This document shows, piece after piece, positions 34,793 to 42,104 of a DNA stretch of 56,893 bases (its first letter is position 1; every line of letters begins with the position of its first letter). The DNA is from CAYWRO01 sp964460345. GTDB taxonomy: Bacteria; Planctomycetota; Phycisphaerae; Phycisphaerales; UBA1924. The notes beneath the pieces were generated by a model that was given only the letters and a program-made list of their open reading frames with translations, made no database searches and was not told the origin of the DNA. The stretch is from positions 1 to 56,893 of the forward strand of contig CAYWRO010000019.1 of assembly GCA_964460345.1 (NCBI GenBank). Direction: 5' to 3'. The position numbers were made by a program, and so were the translations under genes.

Positions 34793-35194
34793 TTAGATCA
34801 GCAGGCGCGTGGCGCGCAGCATGCTCGTCGTGGGCGTATCGCCCGGATCGGGGTCCACCGCTCCCAGCGCCACGGGTCGGGAGGGGGCAGCCGCGAGCAT
34901 CGGGGCGATCACCTGGGCCGCCGGCGCGGCCACCCGGAGCGGCTCGCCGGGAGGGGCGGGCTGGAGTTCGCCCGCCTTGACGACCAGGTCCGTGCAGCCG
35001 TCCGGGCACGCCTCTTCGTGTTCCGGCGCCGGCGCACCGGCCTCGTGCGCGCATCCGGCTTCGACCATTGCCGCGCCGCTGGCTGCGTGTCCCGCCCCGA
35101 GGCAGAGCACGATCGCCCGGCCGGGCAGCCCGGCAAACGCCGACTGCACCAGCAGGGCCACGAGCAGCAAAATGGCAAGCGGCCGCTTGGTCAT
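34793..35194 (-). CDS. Small secreted Cys-rich protein at head of Czc block
   Basis: 133 residues. A clean signal peptide (LAILLLVALLVQSAFAG) is followed by Cys and His residues (IVLCLGAGHAAS, AGCAHEAGAPAPEHEEACPD, GCTDL) and a Pro/Ala-rich half ending TTSMLRATRLLI. The layout equals the gene at 14706-15137 at the head of the Cus block. The family is not recognised; a metal-binding or sensing role is inferred from position and Cys/His content. It starts 112 nt upstream of czcC and diverges from the CDF exporter across 224 nt. Confidence 0.7.
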   Translation of the reverse strand: MTKRPLAILLLVALLVQSAFAGLPGRAIVLCLGAGHAASGAAMVEAGCAHEAGAPAPEHEEACPDGCTDLVVKAGELQPAPPGEPLRVAAPAAQVIAPMLAAAPSRPVALGAVDPDPGDTPTTSMLRATRLLI

Positions 35195-35418
35195 CCCGCC
35201 ATGCTATCGGCGGCGCGGTCCCCCTTCCACCAGCCGCGGCGGCGAACGGTCGGTGGCCACGAAGTGCAGGAAAGATCCCGCGGCGCCTCCCAGGGGCGAT
35301 TCGCGGGTCCGTTCGCGGCGCCGGGCGCCGCGGCGGCGCTCGCGGCTGGCCGCCCCCCTTCGGCTAGACTCACCAGCGCATCGGGGTGCGACGATGATGC
35401 ACTGGGGAGAGGAGGAGC

Positions 35419-36336
35419 ATGCCAAAGCACACGCACGCCGGCGAAGGGAGCCGCCCGGGCGGCGCGGGCGACCGGCGGCTGTGGGTCGCGGTGGCGATCA
35501 ACGTGCTGCTGACCGTGGCGCAGGTCATCGGCGGCCTTGCGTCCGGGAGCCTGTCGCTGGTCGCCGATGCCCTGCACAACCTCAACGACGCGGCGTCCAT
35601 CGGCATCGCCCTGATCGCCCGCCGCATCGGGCGCCGGCCGCCCGACAAGCGGCTCACGTACGGTTATCGCCGAGCGGAGCTGGTCGGCGCGTTGATCAAT
35701 CTCACGACGCTCATCATCGTCGGACTGTACCTCGTCTACGAAGCCGTTCGGCGATTCTTCCAGGAGCAGGGAGTAGACGGGTGGATCGTGGTTATCGTCG
35801 CCGCGATCGCGCTTGCGATCGATGCCGCGACCGCGGTGCTGATGTACACGATGTCAAAGGGCAGCGTCAACATCAAGGCCGCGTTTATTCACAACATCTC
35901 CGATGCGCTTGCCTCCATCGGCGTCATCATCGCCGGAACGCTGATCATCATCTACGAGTGGTACTGGACGGATCTGGCGGCGACACTGGCGATTTCCGCG
36001 TACATCCTCTGGCAAGGCGCGACTATGATGCGTTCGACCATTCTGATTCTCATGGACGGCGCGCCGCCGGGCGTGGACTTCGACACGGTGGCGGCAGTCA
36101 TGGAGGCGGTCCCAGGTGTTGTGAGCGTTCATCACGTTCACCTCAGGCAACTCGATGAAGACCACGCCGCGCTGGAAGCGCATGTGCTCGTCCAGCGGAT
36201 GGACGAGTCAGTCGAGTCCATAAAGCTCGATTTGCGAGAGCGCCTTGCGGGTCAGTTCGGCATCGTTCACACGACGCTGGAGTTCGAAACCGCCGCGGCG
36301 GGCGAACACGATGCGGCCGTCGTGCCAGAGCATTGA
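35419..36336 (+). CDS. czcD: Cation diffusion facilitator, CzcD/ZitB type
   Basis: 305 residues, normal for the family. Six transmembrane helices are evident, with metal-site motifs SLVADALHNLNDAASIG in helix 2 and AAFIHNISDALASIGVIIAG in helix 5 (HxxxD each). The C-terminal cytoplasmic domain has VPGVVSVHHVHLRQLDEDHA and ends in HDAAVVPEH. It exports Zn, Cd or Co from cytoplasm to periplasm by proton exchange, feeding the CzcCBA pump. GAGGAGG lies 4 nt before the ATG. Divergent from the Czc block, it probably shares its regulation. Confidence 0.95.
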   Translation: MPKHTHAGEGSRPGGAGDRRLWVAVAINVLLTVAQVIGGLASGSLSLVADALHNLNDAASIGIALIARRIGRRPPDKRLTYGYRRAELVGALINLTTLIIVGLYLVYEAVRRFFQEQGVDGWIVVIVAAIALAIDAATAVLMYTMSKGSVNIKAAFIHNISDALASIGVIIAGTLIIIYEWYWTDLAATLAISAYILWQGATMMRSTILILMDGAPPGVDFDTVAAVMEAVPGVVSVHHVHLRQLDEDHAALEAHVLVQRMDESVESIKLDLRERLAGQFGIVHTTLEFETAAAGEHDAAVVPEH

Positions 36337-36455
36337 CTCGACCGCCGGCCGGCATCCTTCCTTCGGGCTCATGGCAGCCGTCCCTATTGGATTCCGGGTG
36401 CCTGGGAGAGGGCGGGGCGGGGATAGGCGCCTGGCGGTCTCTCGGCACGGCAGGA

Positions 36456-37877
36456 TCATTGCCGAAGCGATCCAGGGAAGCGATTCCTTCCTTCAGAACG
36501 GAGACTCAGTTGTGTATAGCGAAGCCGCGGCGGGCTGTTGCCGTAATGTTGCGCAGGACAGGCGGCCAGTGACTGAGGACCAGCCAACCGCCAGACCGCG
36601 CTCCCAAAGCACGGACCGCCGTTCGCCATTCGCAGCGCCTCCGCGACGACAAGCGCGGCAGCCGCGGCCCCGACGAAGGGTGCGGCGACGGAGACTCCAG
36701 CCACCTCGACATGGCCGCATAAGTGTTCTTCACGAATCGATCTGTAGTGGCGTCGCTCGGCCGCCAACGATTCGGCACGGCTCTGGCGCTCGGCAGCAGG
36801 TCCCTGCGGTTGAGGCCAGAGGGCTGCCGATGACTCGCCCAGAAACGGCAGGTTGTGGAATGCGAGGCAGTTGAAGGTCTCCGCCTCGCCACCGAGTCCG
36901 CACTCGAGCACATGAGGAAACCTCTCATCGAGGAGGTGTCGCGGCCCGTTGCCGTCGAACCCGCAGAGGACCAGACGCGGGTCGTCATGTTGGCGCCAGT
37001 GATGTTCATCGAATCGCCGGTCGACTCTGCGGACCTCGAACCCCCTGGCCTCAAGCCACCCTTCCGCGACGCGCGTTTTGAGTTTGCCAATGTCCTGCTG
37101 CGTGGTGAGCAGGCCGGTGTCCCAGTTGCCCGGAACGACCCGGTCGTGGTCCTGGAGCGTGAGAGTCACCTCAGAGGGATGAGCAAACGGCAGCATGCCG
37201 ATTGTCCAAAGGTACGCCTGCCCCAGGTGTCCGAGGCCGAGAAGGTGAAACTCCGCCGGGGCGTACTCGACGAGAGGCCCCTGGGTCTCGGCCTCGTACC
37301 ACGGCTGCGAGAGATCCCACAGGTTGACACCTGCCGACCGGCGCGTCGCTTCGATACAGAGGCCGGTGCCGCAGTTGAACAGCTCGGAGACGGCCAGAGC
37401 CCCCGCGACCACGCCGGCTATGGGGCAGGCGCCGTGCTCAGGCAGGCGGTCGGAGCCAATCGGAACGACGCCTCCCGACCAACCGTTGAAGGTAACTTGC
37501 AGGCCGCGCGACTCACACTCGGCAGTCCCGAACACGATCGAGAGGGGTCGACTGCCGTCGGCGGCCGATCGAGTCTTGCATTCCGCCAGCGTCTCCGCGA
37601 CCGCGACTCCCAGTGCCAGGCGACGAGGCCAGTTGACCAGCGTCGGCGCCGTGTTCGCGGCGGAGCCCACCAGGTCGACCGGGCCGCGGAAGCACCGCTT
37701 CGCGGTGTTGGCCGCCGTCAATACCGCCGCCTGCAGCGTCGGTGAGTCGGCGACCTCAGGACCGCAGACCAGGCGTATCGGGATTGCGAGCCGTTGGCGT
37801 GCTTCCTCGGGCAGCAGATCCTCCCGATCGATCAGGACTTTTTCGGTTCGGGACAGGGTGTCGGCCAGCGATGGCAT
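36456..37877 (-). CDS. E1-like ubiquitin-activating (ThiF-fold) enzyme of a Ubl operon
   Basis: 473 residues from the ATG at 37877, which has AAGGAG 7 nt upstream. Residues 1-205 form a degenerate N-terminal half with little similarity to known folds (an inactive Rossmann half is likely). The adenylation half starts with HLLGLGHLGQAYLW (glycine loop 214-219) and LQDHDRV, then DIGKLKTRVAEGW, and FDGNGPRHLLDE with the catalytic-type Asp 308. The usual NxxRQ segment after the glycine loop reads GNWDTGLL, so the Arg is missing. Cys 387 (HLCGHVEVAG) lies before VAAPFVGAAAAALVVAEALR and is a candidate nucleophile, as is Cys 337. Fourth and last gene of the operon: it would adenylate the Ubl C-terminus and pass it to the E2. 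Confidence 0.85.
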   Translation of the reverse strand: MPSLADTLSRTEKVLIDREDLLPEEARQRLAIPIRLVCGPEVADSPTLQAAVLTAANTAKRCFRGPVDLVGSAANTAPTLVNWPRRLALGVAVAETLAECKTRSAADGSRPLSIVFGTAECESRGLQVTFNGWSGGVVPIGSDRLPEHGACPIAGVVAGALAVSELFNCGTGLCIEATRRSAGVNLWDLSQPWYEAETQGPLVEYAPAEFHLLGLGHLGQAYLWTIGMLPFAHPSEVTLTLQDHDRVVPGNWDTGLLTTQQDIGKLKTRVAEGWLEARGFEVRRVDRRFDEHHWRQHDDPRLVLCGFDGNGPRHLLDERFPHVLECGLGGEAETFNCLAFHNLPFLGESSAALWPQPQGPAAERQSRAESLAAERRHYRSIREEHLCGHVEVAGVSVAAPFVGAAAAALVVAEALRMANGGPCFGSAVWRLAGPQSLAACPAQHYGNSPPRLRYTQLSLRSEGRNRFPGSLRQ

Positions 37878-37888
37878 TGTCTGTCTCC

Positions 37889-38389
37889 TTACAGCAAGCT
37901 GAGGCGAAACCGCTCGGTACGCGCGTCCGTCCATGTGCGCCACTGGTAATCGCCCAGGTACTCGTACAAACCGATGCCATCGAGCTCCCACCACGGAGCC
38001 TGTGCGAAGTGCGGCATGATGAGAGCAAGATGACCTCGCCGAAGGCTCATGGGGTTTCGCATGTCCAAGTCGCTTTGGTGCGTAGAAGCTCCGGGATGTG
38101 TATGGACGTCGGCAATGATCCGCATCCGCTCGCGTCGACAGATCTCGTACAGCACCTCGAAGCCGGTACGGATCCACACATACCCGTGGTCGAGGGCGTG
38201 CGGGTCGATCTGGTCGTAGTAGACTGCCCGTTGAATGCGGCCACGTCCGTCGTGAAGCTGGCCGAGCAGGAAAGCCCCGCTCTCCCGTTCGCCGCGACCA
38301 CGGTCGCGCAGCTGGCGCACGATGCCGGCCCAGCGCCAAAATGGCATCGTGAGGGTATGACCATCGAGCGTCGCATCATCCTCGGACAC
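37889..38389 (-). CDS. JAMM/JAB-type deubiquitinase-like metallopeptidase
   Basis: 166 residues. The JAMM site is complete: Glu 36 (RESGAFLLG), HTHP with His 96 and His 98, Ser 106 and Asp 109 (HTHPGASTHQSDLD). A zinc-dependent isopeptidase or a Ubl-processing enzyme is expected. Start GTG at 38389, with AGGAG 7 nt upstream; it overlaps the end of the E2 gene by 14 nt. The gap to the E1 gene is 11 nt and contains that gene's ribosome site. It may trim the Ubl tail or remove Ubl from targets. No extra domains. Confidence 0.9.
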   Translation of the reverse strand: MSEDDATLDGHTLTMPFWRWAGIVRQLRDRGRGERESGAFLLGQLHDGRGRIQRAVYYDQIDPHALDHGYVWIRTGFEVLYEICRRERMRIIADVHTHPGASTHQSDLDMRNPMSLRRGHLALIMPHFAQAPWWELDGIGLYEYLGDYQWRTWTDARTERFRLSLL

Positions 38390-38867
38390 CGGCGTACTCC
38401 TCGCTGTTCAGAAGCAGATGCAACTGCTCAAGCAGATCCACGATGGTGTGATTGGCGTCCCAGATCAAGTGAGGATGCTGCGTCCGCCAATTCTCGTGAC
38501 CGGCCGCCGCGACCCGGTCGTACGGATGGTAAATTGCCCTCCCGTTCTCCCAATCTGGGCGGAACACCTTCGCGACCTGACCAGTGCCACCTGGCCACTT
38601 CGGGTGCTCCAGCATCGCGCGTTTCTGGACGTCCCATGGGCTGCCCGTCGGCGCGTCGGAGGGATAGCCTGTGCAATCCTCCCGGAAGTAGTACCGGTCC
38701 GGCGCCTTCGCGCGCGGTGCAGCCGCGACCCACAACACGACGTGGGGCCACGACACGGCCTCGTCTGGTGCCAAGCCCCACCGGCCCTCAAGGACGCCGA
38801 TACGAAATCTGGCGTCGCGGAGGTCCGCCGAGATCGCCCGCTGATCTGGATCAATGCCATCGGACAC
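38376..38867 (-). CDS. E2-like conjugating enzyme lacking a canonical catalytic Cys
   Basis: 163 residues from a GTG at 38867 that follows the Ubl stop by 4 nt. E2-fold signs: a helix at about 7-20, the strand WPHVVLWVAAAP, the meander CTGYPSDAPTGSPWD, then HPKWPGGTG, VFRPDWENG and YHPYDRVAAAG, and a C-terminal helix TIVDLLEQLHLLLN. In standard E2s the catalytic Cys follows the HPN-type turn; here that stretch (GTGQVAKVFRPDW) has none. The only cysteine in the protein is Cys 65, in the meander. Either Cys 65 is re-purposed, or the reaction does not use a thioester at E2. Assignment as E2 rests on fold-like pattern and on operon position between Ubl and JAMM. Confidence 0.7.
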   Translation of the reverse strand: MSDGIDPDQRAISADLRDARFRIGVLEGRWGLAPDEAVSWPHVVLWVAAAPRAKAPDRYYFREDCTGYPSDAPTGSPWDVQKRAMLEHPKWPGGTGQVAKVFRPDWENGRAIYHPYDRVAAAGHENWRTQHPHLIWDANHTIVDLLEQLHLLLNSEEYAGVRG

Positions 38868-38871
38868 GGAC

Positions 38872-39420
38872 TTACCCTTCGATCAGCTCGCGCGGACCCA
38901 GAATCAGACAAAGCTCACAGCCGGGGCTCTCGACATGCTCGATGAGCCGATCGCCGGCGTCGAGCACCTTCTGCTTGCCACAGACGCCGAGGAATAGCCG
39001 AGCGGCATCGGCCCCGGTCAGCCCAAGGCGGCGCAGAGCCCACAGCCGGAGCCAATCGGCGGTCCGATGGGGAGCGACGCGGCGGGTGAGCGTCTGGTGC
39101 TCGTACTGAATCTTCACGGTGATCTGGCGACATCCACAGAAGATGTGTGTCGGACCGTGATGGCCGAGTTCGGCTGGAGTCCGACTACAATCCACCGGCT
39201 CACCGGGGGCTTCATCGGCATCCCCGGCCTGTTCTTCCTCGGGAGGGAGCTGATGTTCTCTATGTGGTTCAAGGACGACTGGGACCGAGGCATCGGTGGC
39301 ACAGCCACCGCGGCCAAGGATGCCGTTGACCATTTCGTTCGGCGATGCCTCAACCACCACGGGCTTGGCCCCCGCGCGATGCAGGAAGAATTCGACCGTC
39401 TCGTTCGATGCAGCATTCAC
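38872..39420 (-). CDS. Tandem ubiquitin-like protein ending in Gly (conjugation substrate)
   Basis: 182 residues from the GTG at 39420, which has AAAAGGAGG 6 nt upstream; a TTG at 39444 lies upstream of that ribosome site and is not preferred. An N-terminal Ubl-like unit starts at TVEFFLHRAGAKPVVVEASP (8-27). An acidic linker follows, then a Cys/His patch THIFCGCRQ (91-99). The second Ubl unit, ITVKIQYEHQTLTRRVAPHR with helix TADWLRLWALRRLGL and strand CELCLILGP, spans about 100-175. The chain ends in PRELIEG, a single exposed Gly ready for adenylation without processing. Two-Ubl layouts resemble ISG15 and bacterial BilA. It opens the operon. Confidence 0.8.
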   Translation of the reverse strand: MNAASNETVEFFLHRAGAKPVVVEASPNEMVNGILGRGGCATDASVPVVLEPHREHQLPPEEEQAGDADEAPGEPVDCSRTPAELGHHGPTHIFCGCRQITVKIQYEHQTLTRRVAPHRTADWLRLWALRRLGLTGADAARLFLGVCGKQKVLDAGDRLIEHVESPGCELCLILGPRELIEG

Positions 39421-39494
39421 TGGAGACCTCCTTTTCTCGGGCAAAAGCCCTGATTCTGATTTCGGGGCCGCCGCCCCATACAGACACGCTTGGC

Positions 39495-39523
39495 ATTATA
39501 CGCCATAGTTGTTCGAGTGGCTA
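39495..39523 (-). promoter_or_regulatory. Promoter for the Ubl operon
   Basis: On the minus strand a perfect -10 TATAAT (39500-39495) has TAGCCA (39523-39518, four of six bases right) 17 bp upstream. Transcription would begin near 39488, about 68 nt before the GTG at 39420. The palindrome at 39534-39545 lies immediately upstream of the -35. Confidence 0.65.
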
Positions 39524-39533
39524 CCCGGCATTT

Positions 39534-39545
39534 GCGAAATTTCGC
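39534..39545. promoter_or_regulatory. Palindrome GCGAAATTTCGC, candidate operator
   Basis: A perfect 12-bp palindrome next to the Ubl-operon promoter. XRE-type repressors bind such dyads; the regulator encoded at 39656 is the obvious candidate. Confidence 0.5.
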
Positions 39546-39550
39546 CCAAT

Positions 39551-39563
39551 CCCCAATTTGGGG
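39551..39563. promoter_or_regulatory. Palindrome CCCCAATTTGGGG, candidate operator
   Basis: A perfect 13-bp palindrome (centre T), 5 nt from the first and between the two divergent promoters. It may be a second regulator site. Confidence 0.45.
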
Positions 39564-39574
39564 GTGGTCGGATC

Positions 39575-39603
39575 TTGCCCGCAGTGTCCGGTCGGGTTAT
39601 GCT
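39575..39603 (+). promoter_or_regulatory. Candidate promoter for the XRE-ImmA gene
   Basis: TTGCCC (39575-39580) and TATGCT (39598-39603) with a 17-bp spacer, each matching four of six consensus bases, 52 nt before the ATG at 39656. Confidence 0.45.
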
Positions 39604-39655
39604 GACGTAGGAGAGATGGGGCGGGAGCGGCAGCGACGCAGGGCTGAGGCGACAA

Positions 39656-40885
39656 ATGTTGAAGGACGAGAAGGCGGAGCGGATCCGCGCCTGGCGAGTG
39701 CGCTCGGGGCTGCGGCAGGAGGATGTGGCTCGTTTCCTCGGCATTCCGAGATCGGGCGTCGCCTTGATCGAGAGCGCTGATCGAGCCGTGTCCGCTGAGG
39801 AGGTGCGCAAATTTGCGGAACTCTTCAAGATATCGGAGGAGCATCTCCTGAGTTCAGATCCAGGTAGCTTGCCACGGGTACTGGCCCGGATGAACCTACA
39901 GATACCTGACCCAGATGCACTGAAACAAATCAACGACTGCATCGCGCTCGTCCGAGAGGGCAGCCGGCTGCGCCGCCTGCTGGGCTGGCGGCCTCAACTG
40001 GCCGTCCCTGCGTACTCGTTCTCGATGCCGACCCGCACGATTGAGGCTGTCGAGCAAGCCGAGGCAGTGGCGCTGCAAGAGCGCCGCCGATTGGGGCTGG
40101 GCATCCGTCCAATTCCTGACGTGGCGCAACTCATCAGTTTCCAAGGTGTGTGGGTATCAGCCGTGGACCTACCCGATTCGATCTCAGGGCTTCACTTATC
40201 GCACCCTGAGATCGGGATCGCGATCCTGGTTAACGGCGGTGATCAGCCTGAGCGCCGGCGATTCTCGTATGCGCACGAGTATGGTCACACCTTGTTCGAT
40301 CGAGAGACGTTTGAGATCGTCTCTTCTGCAGACATCCGTAATACCTTGCCTGAGGTCCGCGCCAACGCTTTCGCAGCCGCGTTCTTGATGCCGCGCGGCG
40401 GCGTTCTCGAGGCGCTAGAGAGCTTGGATAAGGGATCGCCATCGAGGCAGGACTTCGACATATCGTTTGACAGCGAACTAGCGACCGGAGCCCATCGCCG
40501 CGCGTCGGCCAACGCACAGCGCGTCACCTACAAAGATGTAGCGATGCTCGCCTGTCACTTCGGCGTGAACTACGAACCGATGTGCTACCGTCTCAAGAAC
40601 ACACGGGCCATTCTGCAAGCCGATCTCGAGTCTCTCCTGAGTCCGCCAATTGCCGATGCTGGTCGCCGATATCTGGATCTCCTCCGCGAAGGGGACGAGG
40701 ATGCAGCAGCGCGGCGCCACTTCTCTCCTCGTCGCCTTCAGTTAGAAGTGGCCAATCTTGCGATAGAAGCGTTTAGACGCGGCCTCATCGAAGAGCAAGA
40801 GGTTCGCGAGATCGGGAGCAGGTTGGGACTGGATCGTCAGAATCGGCAGTTGCTGCAGTTCGCCAGGCTGGCGCAGGATGCCTAA
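39656..40885 (+). CDS. XRE-family regulator fused to ImmA/IrrE metallopeptidase
   Basis: 409 residues. An XRE helix-turn-helix at 6-66 (RIRAWRVRSGLRQEDVARFL, SGVALIESADRAVS) is joined to an ImmA/IrrE-type zinc peptidase. The active site is HEYGH at 207-211, with a third ligand Glu likely at 233 (LPEVRANAFAAAFLMP). The C-terminal 120 residues are helical. In known pairs (e.g. CapH/CapP beside CBASS) a peptidase cleaves an XRE repressor to switch on defence; here both parts are in one chain, which would allow self-cleavage. It is divergent from the Ubl operon, with palindromes between them, so regulation of that operon is the natural inference. Confidence 0.9.
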   Translation: MLKDEKAERIRAWRVRSGLRQEDVARFLGIPRSGVALIESADRAVSAEEVRKFAELFKISEEHLLSSDPGSLPRVLARMNLQIPDPDALKQINDCIALVREGSRLRRLLGWRPQLAVPAYSFSMPTRTIEAVEQAEAVALQERRRLGLGIRPIPDVAQLISFQGVWVSAVDLPDSISGLHLSHPEIGIAILVNGGDQPERRRFSYAHEYGHTLFDRETFEIVSSADIRNTLPEVRANAFAAAFLMPRGGVLEALESLDKGSPSRQDFDISFDSELATGAHRRASANAQRVTYKDVAMLACHFGVNYEPMCYRLKNTRAILQADLESLLSPPIADAGRRYLDLLREGDEDAAARRHFSPRRLQLEVANLAIEAFRRGLIEEQEVREIGSRLGLDRQNRQLLQFARLAQDA

Positions 40886-41011
40886 TCTGGCGTCCTTCGG
40901 CGACGGCCTTCACCCGAAGCGCGGCCGCCAGCCTGTCGTGTTCGTCGGTAGAGTGCCAGTCCCTATGTGCTTTGAGGGCCGCCCGTAGGGATCCAAGCGA
41001 GGGATCGCGAG

Positions 41012-41743
41012 GTGCCGAACTTCTATGACTCGCCCGCCTGGGCGACGTTCCGCGAGACGGTGGTACAGTTCGACGACTATCGGTGCCGGCGCTGCGGCCG
41101 GGAGCGGCCCGAGGTTGTGCTGCAGGTGCACCATCTGCGATACATCCCGAACCGGAAGCCTTGGGAGTATCCACCAACGGATTGTGAAACGCTCTGTAAA
41201 GGCTGCCACGCGCGAGAGCACTGTCGGATACAGCCTGTAACGGGATGGGAATACCTCGGGAGCGAAGACCTGGGCGATCTCGTCGGCGATTGCGAGAATG
41301 AGGCCTGCACGGCGAAGATCCGCTACGTCTTCCATGTCTGGCATCCCGGTTGGGGGGAGTTGGCCGTCGGAGAGATCTGCTGCGATAACCTTACGGACAC
41401 GGATATTGCATCGAGCCAGATGGAGTCCGTCCGGCGTTTCGCCTCGCGCTGTAACCGCTTTGTCTCGTCACCACGGTGGGAAACCGACGGCACCGCCCAG
41501 GTGATCAAGCAGCGCATTGGGTCCGGGCGGGTCCCCGTCGAGGTGCGCCCAGGCGAACAGGGTGTCCATCTTTGGATCGCTGGCTACCCAAGCAAGTACG
41601 TCTTCAAGGCGCCGGAACTTGCCAAGGCCCACGCCTTCACAGTGATCGAAGACGGCACAGTAGAGCAGTTCTTGGCAAGGAGATGCGCCGCGGCTGCGCG
41701 GCGCGATCAATTGCGCCCGCGGAACGCCGGCACTCGTGCATAG
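41012..41743 (+). CDS. HNH-type nuclease with extra Cys-rich C-terminal region
   Basis: 243 residues from a GTG at 41012 (GAGGG upstream). Residues 1-70 match a small HNH nuclease: YRCRRCGRERPEVVLQVHHL, then CETLCKGCHAREH, with the His pair and two CxxC knuckles. A second Cys-rich unit follows (GDCENEACTAKIRYVFHVWH, then GEICCDNLTDTD), which may be another zinc-binding module. The C-terminal 80 residues (YPSKYVFKAPELAKAHAF) are unassigned. It lies downstream of the XRE-ImmA gene in the same direction (gap 126 nt) and could belong to the same defence island. Confidence 0.75.
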   Translation: MPNFYDSPAWATFRETVVQFDDYRCRRCGRERPEVVLQVHHLRYIPNRKPWEYPPTDCETLCKGCHAREHCRIQPVTGWEYLGSEDLGDLVGDCENEACTAKIRYVFHVWHPGWGELAVGEICCDNLTDTDIASSQMESVRRFASRCNRFVSSPRWETDGTAQVIKQRIGSGRVPVEVRPGEQGVHLWIAGYPSKYVFKAPELAKAHAFTVIEDGTVEQFLARRCAAAARRDQLRPRNAGTRA

Positions 41744-41755
41744 GCATACATACGG

Positions 41756-42019
41756 CTAATAGATGGCCGGCCGGGGACCGGCATCTGGATCGCCGAGTCG
41801 GATGGTCGTCTCTTCGTCCCAGCCCTCGATGAGGGCCCGCGTTACCTGCTCACGATTAGCGAACTCCGCGACGAACGTAGCCGTGAACAGCACCGTACCG
41901 CCATCATCCTTGTCAAGCGCGACTCCGAACTCTCCATCATCATACAAGGGAATCACGTCGACCGCGTGTCCAAGCCCCTTCAAGACGCTCGCCAAACTGG
42001 CTGCCTCTGTCTTTCGCAT
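41756..42019 (-). CDS. Small unknown protein
   Basis: 87 residues, not recognised. It is acidic and looks folded: SLASVLKGLGHAVDVIPLYD, FGVALDKDDGGTVLFTATFV and REQVTRALIEGWDEETTI. Convergent with the HNH gene (13-nt gap). Downstream of the TIR gene in the same direction but 85 nt away. GAGG lies upstream of the ATG. Confidence 0.5.
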   Translation of the reverse strand: MRKTEAASLASVLKGLGHAVDVIPLYDDGEFGVALDKDDGGTVLFTATFVAEFANREQVTRALIEGWDEETTIRLGDPDAGPRPAIY

Positions 42020-42104
42020 GACGATACGCCTCGCGGTTTCGATCCCAGTTCAACTGTTGATATGCGCCCAAGCGCCCGTTATCCACAAAGCAGGAGCGAG
42101 GCTC

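Noticed and set aside
37889..38339. Long N-terminal extension of the E1-like gene, up to 38339
   Set aside because: The extension overlaps the JAMM gene in another frame and is Arg/Pro-rich. The ATG at 37877 has AAGGAG in front.
36456..39420. Assignment as a standard Bil (ISG15-like) operon
   Set aside because: The E2 lacks the canonical Cys and the E1 lacks NxxRQ. A closer link to the diverged Bub type is likelier, but I could not verify either.
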